Assembly: GCA_017614275.1 (NCBI GenBank) | Contig: JAGACE010000038.1 | Location: 1 to 11,929 of the forward strand | DNA: 11,929 nt | Direction: 5' to 3' | DNA from: Clostridia bacterium | GTDB lineage: Bacteria; Bacillota; Clostridia; Oscillospirales; Acutalibacteraceae | Part shown: piece by piece, positions 1 to 6,243 of the stretch | How positions within the stretch are numbered: the stretch's first letter is position 1 | Layout of the letters: each line of letters begins with the position of its first letter | Made by a program: the position numbers and the translations under genes | The notes under the pieces: model-generated | Seen by the model: the letters and a program-made list of their open reading frames with translations, nothing else | The model's database searches: none | What the model was told of the DNA's origin: nothing

Positions 1-515
1 AGCGCCTCGTCGACGATGAGGATCTCCGGATGGACGTTCGCGTTGATCGCGAAGCCCAGGCGGGCCTTCATGCCGCTCGAATAGGACCGGACCGGCTGGT
101 CGATGTACTCGCCGATGTCTGCGAACTCGACGATGTCCGGCTCCAGTTCCGTGACCTCTTCCTTGGACAGCCCGAGGGTGGTGCCGCGCAGGTAGATGTT
201 CTCCCGCCCGGTCATCTCCGGCTCGAAGCCGGCGGTCAGTTCCAGCAGGGCCGAGACCCGGCCGTTGACGGTGATCTCCCCTTCCGAGGGGAAACACACG
301 CCGGTGATCATTTTGAGCACGGTCGATTTGCCCGCGCCGTTGCTGCCGACGAGGGCGACCGCCTCTCCGGGCATGATGGAGAAGCTCATATCCTTGACCG
401 CGTCTTTGGTCTTGATGTTGAGGTTCTTGAGGAAGACGCTGGCCAGTTTCTGACGGTTGCTCGCATAGAGCTTATACCGTTTGGTGACGTGTTTGAATTC
501 GATGATCGGTTCCAT
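1..515 (-). CDS. ABC-2 exporter ATPase, Wzt/TagH type (3' end cut by window edge)
   Basis: This is the ATP-binding subunit of a polysaccharide or teichoic-acid exporter, which powers flipping of a lipid-linked glycan across the membrane through the permease encoded just upstream. About 171 residues are present. The Walker A motif GSNGAGKST is near residues 57-65, the ABC signature YSSGMK is near 145-150, and the Walker B motif ILIVDE is near 165-170. The segment ALLELTAGFEPEMTGRENIY, between the Walker A and signature motifs, is typical of the Wzt/TagH/RfbB branch. The ATG at 515 follows the permease stop by 12 bp, and the SD-like TAAGGGGGAG includes that stop codon, so the two genes are translationally close. 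The reading frame is still open at position 1, so the H-loop and any C-terminal glycan-binding domain (present in Wzt of O8/O9a type) cannot be judged. The family call is firm; the exported substrate is inferred from the neighbouring glf and glycosyltransferase genes. Confidence 0.93.
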   Translation of the reverse strand, partial: MEPIIEFKHVTKRYKLYASNRQKLASVFLKNLNIKTKDAVKDMSFSIMPGEAVALVGSNGAGKSTVLKMITGVCFPSEGEITVNGRVSALLELTAGFEPEMTGRENIYLRGTTLGLSKEEVTELEPDIVEFADIGEYIDQPVRSYSSGMKARLGFAINANVHPEILIVDEA

Positions 516-527
516 ACGCTCTCCCCC

Positions 528-1340
528 TTACAGTACGTCCGGCATGTCTTTGCGGAGTTTCTTATAGGACCAGAGAGCCAGCAGGAACATGATCAGCAGC
601 TCGACCAGGAACACGAGGAGCCACAGGGGCCGTTCCCAGAACCAGCCGGTGCTCATGAAGGCGTCCCGGAACCCGGAGACCAGGTAGGCGATGGGATTCA
701 GTTTCAGGATGATGCCCAGCGTCGGATGGTCCGCCGCGATGGTGTCGATGTCGAAGAAGATGCCGGACAGCCACAGCAGCGAGAACACGAAGGACTTGAC
801 CAGGTTCAGGAAGTCCTGGGAGATAGCGGCGATGGGTGCCGCGAACAGGGACCAGGACGTGAAGAACGCGTAGGAGAAGAACATGTACAGGAAGATCTGC
901 AGGTTCTGCAGGGTCGGCATGTGGCCGAAGCACAGGCAGAGGATGTAGACCACCGCCAGCAGGATGGTGTTGATGAACAGGTTCGACAGGCTGACGAAGG
1001 TCGGGATGGTGGAGACCGGATAGTGGATCTTCGTGATCAGATAGCGGTATTTCCGCATGGACTCCGTGCCCCGGTGGAGCATGTCGTTGACATAGAACCA
1101 CGGCACCATGCCGAACATGAGCCACAGGAAGTACGGATAGCCGTCGTGCGGTTTTCCGGCTCTGAGGCCGAGGGACATGGCGAACCAGTAGATGAAGATC
1201 GTGATGATCGGCTTGATGATCGCCCAGGACCATCCGAGCGCGGACGCCCGGTAGGTGCGCACCAGATCGGAACGCGCCATTTTGATGGTCTGTTCGTAGT
1301 ATTCTTTGTGTTCGGAAAGGATTTCTTTCAGTACACTCAT
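528..1340 (-). CDS. ABC-2 type polysaccharide/teichoic acid export permease (Wzm/TagG family)
   Basis: This 270-residue integral membrane protein is the channel subunit of the exporter whose ATPase follows 12 bp downstream. An N-terminal amphipathic stretch (MSVLKEILSEHKEYYEQ) is followed by the R-x-S-x-LGW-x-W-x-x-x-x-P motif near residues 31-44 typical of Wzm/TagG/RfbA permeases. About six hydrophobic segments follow, near 36-58, 68-84, 112-137, 147-170, 182-198 and 237-258. The NPIAYLVSGFRD stretch near 215-226 is the usual conserved region before the last helix. The ATG at 1340 was chosen because GGAGG lies 5 bases upstream and the family N-terminus starts there. The frame runs upstream to 1463, but that extension is basic, low-complexity and crosses the predicted promoter. 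The gene has its own promoter (1375-1404), separate from the glycosyltransferase operon. Substrate specificity cannot be read from the sequence. Confidence 0.93.
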   Translation of the reverse strand: MSVLKEILSEHKEYYEQTIKMARSDLVRTYRASALGWSWAIIKPIITIFIYWFAMSLGLRAGKPHDGYPYFLWLMFGMVPWFYVNDMLHRGTESMRKYRYLITKIHYPVSTIPTFVSLSNLFINTILLAVVYILCLCFGHMPTLQNLQIFLYMFFSYAFFTSWSLFAAPIAAISQDFLNLVKSFVFSLLWLSGIFFDIDTIAADHPTLGIILKLNPIAYLVSGFRDAFMSTGWFWERPLWLLVFLVELLIMFLLALWSYKKLRKDMPDVL

Positions 1341-1374
1341 AAAGACCTCCGGGATGGATATGCTTATCAGAGTT

Positions 1375-1404
1375 ATTTTACCACATGTCGCAAGTTCTTT
1401 ACAA
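1375..1404 (-). promoter_or_regulatory. Predicted sigma-A promoter of the ABC exporter genes
   Basis: On the minus strand a -35 box TTGTAA (1399-1404) and a -10 box TAAAAT (1375-1380) are separated by 18 bp, with a TG dinucleotide just before the -10. Transcription would start near 1368, giving a leader of about 28 nt that contains the GGAGG ribosome site of the permease gene. The surrounding sequence is AT-rich, unlike the coding DNA. The -35 is not perfect. This promoter would let the exporter be expressed independently of the glf/glycosyltransferase operon upstream. Confidence 0.6.
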
Positions 1405-1535
1405 TTCTGAGAAAATGGCCGTATTTCGCGGTATTTCCGCTTTTTTTCCGCTTTCCCGGCCACTTGATCGAAAAAAATGGCGATTTGTTCTTTTTTTTAA
1501 GAGTTCTTAAAGGTTGACCGTATAAGATAGACTCA

Positions 1536-1656
1536 ATCCAAAGGGAACCAGTCACTCCCTTTTGGATCAGGGTTTATCCACACCCTACTCACTTTTTCAT
1601 TTCATTTTCTCCTATTTAAGGCAGCCCGGATGTTCCCCCATCCGGGCTGAACCCTG
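1536..1656. other. Structured intergenic segment, possible small plus-strand RNA
   Basis: The 365-bp gap between the exporter genes and the glycosyltransferase operon holds no convincing gene but several ordered inverted repeats. Hairpin 1 is ATCCAAAGGGA (1536-1546) with TCCCTTTTGGAT (1556-1567), with one bulged T. CAGGGTT (1568-1574) can pair over a long range with AACCCTG (1650-1656), or its core can pair locally with ACCCT at 1582-1586. Hairpin 2 is AGCCCGGATG (1623-1632) with CATCCGGGCT (1639-1648), a perfect 10-bp stem. Read on the plus strand, the set ends in the terminator at 1680-1707. A TATAAG box at 1521-1526 could be a -10, but no good -35 precedes it. The pairing is seen directly; an RNA product is inference. 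I did not recognise a known RNA family. Confidence 0.35.
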
Positions 1657-1679
1657 TCTATGGGCAAAAAAGCACGAAA

Positions 1680-1707
1680 GCGAGAGCCGCAGAGCTCTCG
1701 CTTTTTT
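1680..1707. terminator. Rho-independent terminator, probably bidirectional
   Basis: A perfect 8-bp stem GCGAGAGC (1680-1687) / GCTCTCGC (1694-1701) encloses a 6-base loop. On the plus strand the stem is followed at once by TTTTTT (1702-1707). On the minus strand it is followed by TTTCGTGCTTTTTT, a broken U-tract. The hairpin begins only a few bases after the stop codon of the minus-strand glycosyltransferase gene, so it probably ends that operon. The better U-tract on the plus strand suggests it also stops transcription coming from the opposite direction. Confidence 0.8.
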
Positions 1708-2743
1708 ATTGGTTCAGATACTCGAGGAACGGTCTCACGTCGGTGCGCCCGATCTTCGAGCGGGCCTTCCCCGCGGCTAAGGCCGCCGCGTAGAACGCCG
1801 GAGGCGCGGTCAGGAACAGTTTCGCGCTCCCCGCGACCTTTGGATCAGCGCTGCCGCTCAGGAGCTTCATTTTGGACCGGGCGCCGGCGGCTTTCGCGAA
1901 CGCCAGCCAGTCCTTCAGCGGGAAGGCCAGACAGGCCTGCCACAGGACGGACCACCAGATCCGGGGCAGCACGAAGGACTCAAACATCGGGACAAAGCCC
2001 GGGGCATATTGGTCCAGATAGGGGCCGAGCCGCTCCAGCAGCAGGATGCTGCTGACCCGCGACAGCGGGAACGTGGCCACGGCCGAACCCTCCTGCAGCA
2101 GATAGAAGTACAGGCGGTCCGGGCAGTACCGGATGGCTCTGGCCCGTGCCGTGACGCGGAACAGGAAGTCATAGTCCTCGTAATAGGCGAAGCCTTCCGC
2201 AAAGCGGAAGTCGTGTTCCCGGAGCAGTTCCGCGGACAGGAACAGGTTATAGACCCCGAACTTCGTGGGGTCCTGTCCGATGGTCTTCAGCATCTGTTCC
2301 GCGGTCATCCCGACGCTGCCGGAGTAGGGTCCGGGCGCGTCGAAGGGCCCTTCCGGAGTCACGCGTTCCGAACGGAAATAGAATAAATCGAACGCGGGCT
2401 CCTTCTCCATGGCCTCGCGGAAGACGGTCATGTAGTTCGGCACGATCCGGTCGTCCACGTCCACGAAGGAGATCCAATCGCCCCGCACCTTCTCCAGACC
2501 GGCGTTGCGCGCCGCGGAGACCCCGGAGGGCTCGAGTTCCACCACGGTGATCGGGAACTCCTCCGACCGCTGGTAAGAACGCAGCAGGGACAGAGAGGCG
2601 TCCGTGGACCCGTCATCCACAAAGATGAGTTCGAAGTCCCGGCTCTCCTGAGCGCGGAAGCAGTCGATCATCCTGCCGATGTACTGCTCCCCGTTGAACA
2701 CGGGGATGACTACGGACAGCAGAGGGGTGTTGAGGTCGGCCAT
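1706..2743 (-). CDS. Family 2 glycosyltransferase (GT-A fold)
   Basis: This 345-residue enzyme is predicted to transfer a nucleotide-activated sugar during glycan assembly at the cytoplasmic side of the membrane. The N-terminal GT2 domain shows LLSVVIPVFNG near residues 8-18, the nucleotide-binding FVDDGSTD near 41-48, GVSAARNAGL near 74-83, and the metal-binding DVDD near 95-98, the DxD equivalent. The C-terminal third has no recognised domain and no clear transmembrane helix. The ATG at 2743 is preceded by TAAGGAG, which overlaps the stop codon of the upstream glycosyltransferase, leaving a 9-bp gap. It is the last gene of the five-gene glf operon, with a terminator hairpin directly after it. 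Donor and acceptor are unknown. The presence of glf makes UDP-galactofuranose one plausible donor, but the sequence does not prove this. The family call is firm. Confidence 0.92.
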   Translation of the reverse strand: MADLNTPLLSVVIPVFNGEQYIGRMIDCFRAQESRDFELIFVDDGSTDASLSLLRSYQRSEEFPITVVELEPSGVSAARNAGLEKVRGDWISFVDVDDRIVPNYMTVFREAMEKEPAFDLFYFRSERVTPEGPFDAPGPYSGSVGMTAEQMLKTIGQDPTKFGVYNLFLSAELLREHDFRFAEGFAYYEDYDFLFRVTARARAIRYCPDRLYFYLLQEGSAVATFPLSRVSSILLLERLGPYLDQYAPGFVPMFESFVLPRIWWSVLWQACLAFPLKDWLAFAKAAGARSKMKLLSGSADPKVAGSAKLFLTAPPAFYAAALAAGKARSKIGRTDVRPFLEYLNQ

Positions 2744-2752
2744 AACGTCTCC

Positions 2753-3811
2753 TTATCGGTGGGCTTTCAGGGTGGCGAACAGTTTCGTGTTGCCGGACTT
2801 CACGTAGGAAATGACATTGCTCTCAAGATACATCAGAAGCGTGCTGCGGAAACGGATCGGCAGCAGCATGACTTTCATGTACAGGGACCGGGGCTCCGCG
2901 TTCCGGACGGCCTCCCGGGCTCTCGGGGTGGAGAGATAATAGCGGATCTCCCGCAGTTTGTCCTCGGTGGACAGCGTGCAGTTGCGGTTGGTCAGGTTCT
3001 CCACGCAGCCGATGAGCCGCTCGATGTACCGGCGGTCCAGGAATTCCCGGACTTCCGGAGTCATCAGGCCCCAGTGCTCGTAGAGCTCCCGCATCCAGCC
3101 GTCCTCTTCCTCCCGCTTCTCGTACATGTCGTCCCGGTAGCGGGCGGTCTCGGACTCTTCCCTCTTGCGGATGAAGTGGTAATACTTTCCGTCGGTCACG
3201 GCCACGCGCTCGATGTCGCGGACCACGCTCAGATTGAAGGGGAAATCGTCCCAGAAGGTCTGGGGGAAGTAGAGCCGGTTCTCTTTGATATAGGACGCCA
3301 GGAACAGCTTGTTCCAGGGCGTGTACAGCAGGTTCCGGTCGAACAGTTCATGGGCGGATTCCCGGAACTGCCGCTGGGTCTCGAAGACGCGGGAGGGCAC
3401 CTCCTGACACTGCGTGACCTTCTCGGTGTCGGAGTAGTAGGTGTCGATATAGAACCCCGCCACGACGAGCTGGGACCCGTGTTTTTCGGCGATGCGCACC
3501 ATGTCTTCCAGCATGGTCGGCTCCGCCCAGTCATCGGCGTCGCAGAAGTACAGGTACTTCCCCTCCGCCTCGTCGATCGCCACGTTGCGGGCGCTGGGGG
3601 CGCCGCCGTTCTCCTTGTGGATGACACGGATGCGGGGGTCTTCCGCCGCATAGGCGTCGCAGACCTCTCCGCTGCGGTCCTTCGAACCGTCGTCCACGCA
3701 GAACAGTTCCCAGTCGGTCAGAGTCTGCGCCTGGATGCTCTCGATCGCGCCGCCGACGTAGTCCTCCACGCCGTAGACCGGCATGATGACGCTTACTTTA
3801 GGATTTGCCAT
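2753..3811 (-). CDS. Family 2 glycosyltransferase (GT-A fold)
   Basis: This 352-residue enzyme is a second GT2 in the same operon. The conserved N-terminal motifs are KVSVIMPVYG near residues 5-14, CVDDGSKD near 38-45, NGGAPSARN near 68-76, and CDADDW near 90-95, which carries the DxD metal site. The C-terminal half is rich in charged and aromatic residues (for example FWDDFPFN and RYIERLIG), as is common in capsule-type GT2 proteins, and has no clear membrane helix. The ATG at 3811 was chosen because GGAGGT lies just upstream at 3816-3821 and the GT2 fold starts at once. The open frame extends to 3961, but that extension overlaps glf and has no family character. The gap to glf is 19 bp and to the next GT2 is 9 bp, so all three are surely cotranscribed. 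The sugar specificity is not known. The two GT2 proteins share little beyond the motifs, so they probably make different linkages. Confidence 0.93.
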   Translation of the reverse strand: MANPKVSVIMPVYGVEDYVGGAIESIQAQTLTDWELFCVDDGSKDRSGEVCDAYAAEDPRIRVIHKENGGAPSARNVAIDEAEGKYLYFCDADDWAEPTMLEDMVRIAEKHGSQLVVAGFYIDTYYSDTEKVTQCQEVPSRVFETQRQFRESAHELFDRNLLYTPWNKLFLASYIKENRLYFPQTFWDDFPFNLSVVRDIERVAVTDGKYYHFIRKREESETARYRDDMYEKREEEDGWMRELYEHWGLMTPEVREFLDRRYIERLIGCVENLTNRNCTLSTEDKLREIRYYLSTPRAREAVRNAEPRSLYMKVMLLPIRFRSTLLMYLESNVISYVKSGNTKLFATLKAHR

Positions 3812-3830
3812 TGGGACCTCCGGTGGGCTC

Positions 3831-4931
3831 TTAATACAGTTCCGTCGCAGCCAGACGCAGGGCGGCGGCAACGGTGTCGTCCATGTCGTAATAGCGGTAC
3901 TCCGCCAGACGGCCGCCGAAGAGGACGCCCTCGTCCGCGGCGAGCGCGGCATACTGCTCATACAGCGCCGAGTTGCGGTCGTCGTTCACGGGATAGTAGG
4001 GTTCCATCCCCTCTTCCCAGGCCGTGGGGTACTCGCGCGTGATGACGGTCTTCGGCTGGGTGCCGAAGTTGAAGTGCTTGTGCTCGAGGATGCGGGTGTA
4101 CGGGGTCTCCCGGTCGGTGTAATTGACGACCGCGACGCCCTGGTGGTTCTCCTCGTCGAGGATCTCGGTCTCGAACTTCAGGCTCCGGTACTCCAGCTTG
4201 CCGAGACGGAAGCCGAAGTATTCGTCGATGGGGCCGGTGTAGACACAGTTGTCCGCCATGGCAAGCCACTTTTCCCGGTCGTCCAGGAAGTTGGTGTTCA
4301 GGAGCACATCCGCGCCGTCGAGCATCCGCTCCACCATGACGGTGTAGCCTTCGCAGGGGATGCCCTGGTAGCGGTCGTTGAAATAGTTGTTGTCGTAGGT
4401 GAAGCGCACCGGCAGCCGTTTGATGATGAAGGCCGGGAGTTCGGTGCAGTCTCTGCCCCACTGCTTCTCGGTGTAGCCCTTGACCAGTTTGGTGTAGACC
4501 GTCCGCCCGACGAGGCTGATGGCCTGCTCCTCCAGGTTCTGCGGCTCCCCGGTGATCTCCGCGCGCTCCTTGTCCAGGACGGCCATGGCCTCCGCGGGCG
4601 TGGAGATGCCGAACATCTTGGAGAACGTGTTCATGTTGAAGGGCATGTTGTACATCTCGCCCTTGTAGTTGGCGACCGGAGAGTTCACGAAGTGGTTGAA
4701 CTCCGCGAACTGGTCCACATAGCTCCAGATGTTCTTGTCCGAGGTATGAAAAATATGGGCACCGTACTTGTGTACGTCGATGCCTTCCACTTTTTCCGTA
4801 TAGATGTTGCCGGCGATGTGGTCCCGCTTTTCCAGGACCAGGACCGAGAAGCCCGCTTTGACGGCTTCATGGGCAAAGACGGCCCCAAAGAGGCCGCTGC
4901 CGACGATCAGATAATCGTAATGCTTTTTCAT
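3831..4931 (-). CDS. glf: UDP-galactopyranose mutase
   Basis: This FAD-dependent enzyme interconverts UDP-galactopyranose and UDP-galactofuranose in the cytoplasm, supplying the furanose donor for surface glycans. The 366-residue length matches bacterial Glf. The FAD-binding Rossmann motif is YLIVGSGLFGAV near residues 7-18, followed by LVLEKRDHIAGN near 31-42 and HKYGAHIFHT near 54-63. Other family landmarks are MPFNMNTF, KGYTEKQWGR, FIIKRLPVRFT, DRYQGIP, TGPIDEYF, LEYRSLKFE, the late EPYYPVND, and FGGRLAEYRYYDMD. These closely match what I recall of enterobacterial Glf, so the enzyme is probably active. The ATG at 4931 has a purine-rich GGAGAGGG a few bases upstream. It sits third in the operon, 19 bp after the zinc-ribbon gene and 19 bp before the first GT2. 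Together with the Wzm/Wzt-like exporter it points to a galactofuranose-containing polysaccharide. Confidence 0.97.
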   Translation of the reverse strand: MKKHYDYLIVGSGLFGAVFAHEAVKAGFSVLVLEKRDHIAGNIYTEKVEGIDVHKYGAHIFHTSDKNIWSYVDQFAEFNHFVNSPVANYKGEMYNMPFNMNTFSKMFGISTPAEAMAVLDKERAEITGEPQNLEEQAISLVGRTVYTKLVKGYTEKQWGRDCTELPAFIIKRLPVRFTYDNNYFNDRYQGIPCEGYTVMVERMLDGADVLLNTNFLDDREKWLAMADNCVYTGPIDEYFGFRLGKLEYRSLKFETEILDEENHQGVAVVNYTDRETPYTRILEHKHFNFGTQPKTVITREYPTAWEEGMEPYYPVNDDRNSALYEQYAALAADEGVLFGGRLAEYRYYDMDDTVAAALRLAATELY

Positions 4932-4950
4932 AGTTCCCTCTCCAAAAGCT

Positions 4951-5412
4951 TTATTGGTCGGCCCGCTTTTCCGCCTTTTTGGCGTACGCCTCTTCCCGGT
5001 CCAGATCTCCCTTCAGATGGATGACGATCTGGAAATCGTTGTGGCAGTACGGGCAGTGGATGTCCTTCTTGCCTTTTCTCCGCTTGACCCGGAGGACTTT
5101 CCGGCAGGCAGGACACTTTTTATAGACATGGGTCTTCCGGTCCCTCCGGCGCATGGCGTTCAGTTTGTGCTCGCGCACGATGGCCGCCGAGGCGTCGTGG
5201 AAGAACCGATTCTCTTTCTGACGTTTTTCGAGGTTGCGGGACAGGGCCCGGAACAGGAACAGGACGATCAGGAGGAACGCGAACACCAGCGGCAGATAGC
5301 TGTTGGCCAGCATGGCCGCGGCGATGAGCGCCACGTCCGCCACGATGATGACATAGTTCCAGAAGTCGAGGCCGTTGCGGCCTTCGAACTGGGCATTCCA
5401 ACGTTCTTTCAA
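4951..5412 (-). CDS. Two-TM membrane protein with a C-terminal zinc ribbon, unknown function
   Basis: I do not recognise a named family for this 153-residue protein. The N-terminus is soluble for about 16 residues. Two hydrophobic helices follow near 17-36 and 38-57, then a basic cytosolic-looking stretch. A CPAC...CPYC pair at Cys100/103 and Cys120/123, spaced by 16 residues of Lys/Arg-rich sequence (VLRVKRRKGKKDIH), should bind one zinc as a zinc ribbon. The C-terminus is charged (DLDREEAYAKKAEKRADQ). The only in-frame start that keeps both helices is a TTG at 5410-5412. It is preceded by AAAGGAAG (5422-5429) at 9 bases, and this SD shares a base with the stop codon of the J-domain gene. 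Position between a J-domain membrane protein and glf suggests a shared role with the glycan operon, but this is inference. A function in nucleic-acid or protein binding is possible from the ribbon. Confidence 0.85.
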   Translation of the reverse strand: MKERWNAQFEGRNGLDFWNYVIIVADVALIAAAMLANSYLPLVFAFLLIVLFLFRALSRNLEKRQKENRFFHDASAAIVREHKLNAMRRRDRKTHVYKKCPACRKVLRVKRRKGKKDIHCPYCHNDFQIVIHLKGDLDREEAYAKKAEKRADQ

Positions 5413-5421
5413 GTGGTCACG

Positions 5422-5429
5422 CTTCCTTT
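5422..5429 (-). promoter_or_regulatory. Ribosome site that fixes a TTG start for the zinc-ribbon gene
   Basis: On the minus strand AAAGGAAG lies 9 bases before TTG (5410-5412). A nearby GTG is in another frame and runs into a stop within three codons. The next in-frame ATG falls inside the first membrane helix. The site overlaps the upstream TGA, which favours translational coupling. Confidence 0.6.
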
Positions 5430-6106
5430 CAGACGAATTCGACGAGGTAGTCGCCGGTCTCGGTTTGCATGGTCAGGGAATTCCCGCCGCTGGGGGCCGG
5501 AACGGTGAATTCATAGTAGGAGTTCCCGCCGGAGTCCTGGTTGGCGGAGGGGTCCTGACTGTTGTAGTAATAGTATCCGCCGGTGCCGCACATGTTGAGT
5601 ATCACGCTGAACAGTCCCAGCAGGAACTGGATGCCGATGAACCAGAGCAGAAAACGGAAGCAGCCGAACCCGCCTGAACGGCGATAGGTCTGTCGCCAGT
5701 AGGGGTACTGGTTGTACCGGCGGTACTGCTGATACTGCTGTTGCTGCCGGGCCTGCTGCTGGCGGTACTGCTGGTACTGCTGTTGCTGCTGTTGCTGGCG
5801 CGCCTGCTGCTGGGCCGCCGCGTACCAGCGCCAGAACTCCCCGAACGGGTCGGTCTGGCCGGTGCCGCCGGTCCCGGGGCGCGACGCCTGTCCGGCGCCA
5901 TAGGTGTACGGACCGTAAACGGGCTGCGTGTCGCCGCTGCGGATACGGTCGTAGGCTTCGTTGATCTCGCTCATCCGCTGTGCGGCGGTGGCATCGCCCG
6001 GGTTCAGATCCGGGTGATACTTTTTGGCGAGTTCGCGATATGCTTTGGTGATCTCCTCTTCCGTGGCGTTGCGGGAAACGCCGAGGACCTCATAGGGATC
6101 TCTCAT
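5429..6106 (-). CDS. Membrane-anchored J-domain (DnaJ-like) protein with Gln/Tyr/Arg-rich linker
   Basis: This is a DnaJ-family co-chaperone by its J domain, residues about 2-57, which has [30 protein letters not shown] with the HPD motif at 31-33 that stimulates Hsp70 ATPase, and INEAYDRI. A Gly/Thr/Pro linker follows, then a striking Gln-rich tract near 99-129 with repeated QQYQQYR-like units, an aromatic basic stretch, one hydrophobic helix near 147-172, and a tail (YYYYNSQDP to the end) that would be outside the cell. The zinc-finger and C-terminal domains of true DnaJ are absent, so this is a specialised J protein. The ATG at 6106 starts exactly at the family N-terminus. A GTG at 6118 would add four residues and is closer to the SD AAAGGAA, so the start is uncertain. 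It is the first gene of the operon leading to glf and the glycosyltransferases. Its client is unknown. Confidence 0.9.
   Translation of the reverse strand: MRDPYEVLGVSRNATEEEITKAYRELAKKYHPDLNPGDATAAQRMSEINEAYDRIRSGDTQPVYGPYTYGAGQASRPGTGGTGQTDPFGEFWRWYAAAQQQARQQQQQQQYQQYRQQQARQQQQYQQYRRYNQYPYWRQTYRRSGGFGCFRFLLWFIGIQFLLGLFSVILNMCGTGGYYYYNSQDPSANQDSGGNSYYEFTVPAPSGGNSLTMQTETGDYLVEFV
5720..5812 (-). repeat. CAG/CAA-rich tract encoding the poly-Gln linker
   Basis: About 93 bases inside the J-domain gene consist of CAG and CAA codons interrupted by TAC, CGC/CGG and GCG. They encode Gln runs of up to seven and two related blocks, [12 protein letters not shown] and QQYQQYRR. The interrupted codon pattern lowers slippage compared with a pure repeat, but length change by whole codons would keep the frame. 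Confidence 0.8.
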
Positions 6107-6159
6107 GCGGGGGAACACTCTTCCTTTCCGATTCGATAGATATTATCTGTCAAATTACT

Positions 6160-6188
6160 ATTATAGTATGTTTCCTTCTTTAAGAAAA
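6160..6188 (-). promoter_or_regulatory. Predicted promoter of the J-domain/glf operon (good -10, weak -35)
   Basis: On the minus strand a perfect -10 hexamer TATAAT (6160-6165) lies in the AT-rich gap upstream of the J-domain gene. The region 17 bp further upstream reads TTTTCT (6183-6188), a poor -35. Transcription would start near 6153. This is the only recognisable promoter for the five closely spaced genes down to 1706. A TTGACA at 6148-6153 lies downstream of the -10 and has no matching -10 of its own. The short palindrome AGATATTATCT (6138-6148) would be in the leader. Confidence 0.45.
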
Positions 6189-6190
6189 GT

Positions 6191-6216
6191 TAAAAATCCC
6201 GGTACAGGACCGGGAT
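6191..6216 (-). terminator. Rho-independent terminator of the DUF348-G5-3D gene
   Basis: On the minus strand ATCCCGGT and ACCGGGAT form a perfect 8-bp stem with a 5-base loop (6196-6216), followed by a T-run (6191-6195 and beyond). It lies about 28 bp after the stop codon of the 3D-domain gene and upstream of the next operon's promoter, so it separates the two transcription units. Confidence 0.88.
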
Positions 6217-6243
6217 CTCTGGTGTTGCTATGAGGTTTTTTCA

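Noticed and set aside
1341..1463. Extended N-terminus of the export permease starting at 1463
   Set aside because: The extra residues have no family match and cover the likely promoter; ATG at 1340 has a good GGAGG site.
30..1517. Long plus-strand open frame of about 495 codons, and similar ones at 2759-4042, 3783-5024 and 8487-9848
   Set aside because: They lie opposite clear minus-strand genes, lack family motifs, are rich in Asp/Gly/Val/Arg as expected from the complement of GC-rich codons, and have no ribosome sites.
1373..1555. 60-codon minus-strand frame in the gap upstream of the permease (GTG start)
   Set aside because: Lys-rich low-complexity product, no suitable ribosome site, and it covers the promoter and structured repeats.
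3812..3961. Extended start of the first GT2 at 3961
   Set aside because: It would overlap glf by about 130 bp and adds Ser/Arg/Pro-rich residues with no family character; ATG at 3811 has GGAGGT.
6148..6153. TTGACA upstream of the J-domain gene as a -35 box
   Set aside because: No -10 like sequence lies 16-18 bp downstream; it lies after the TATAAT at 6160-6165.
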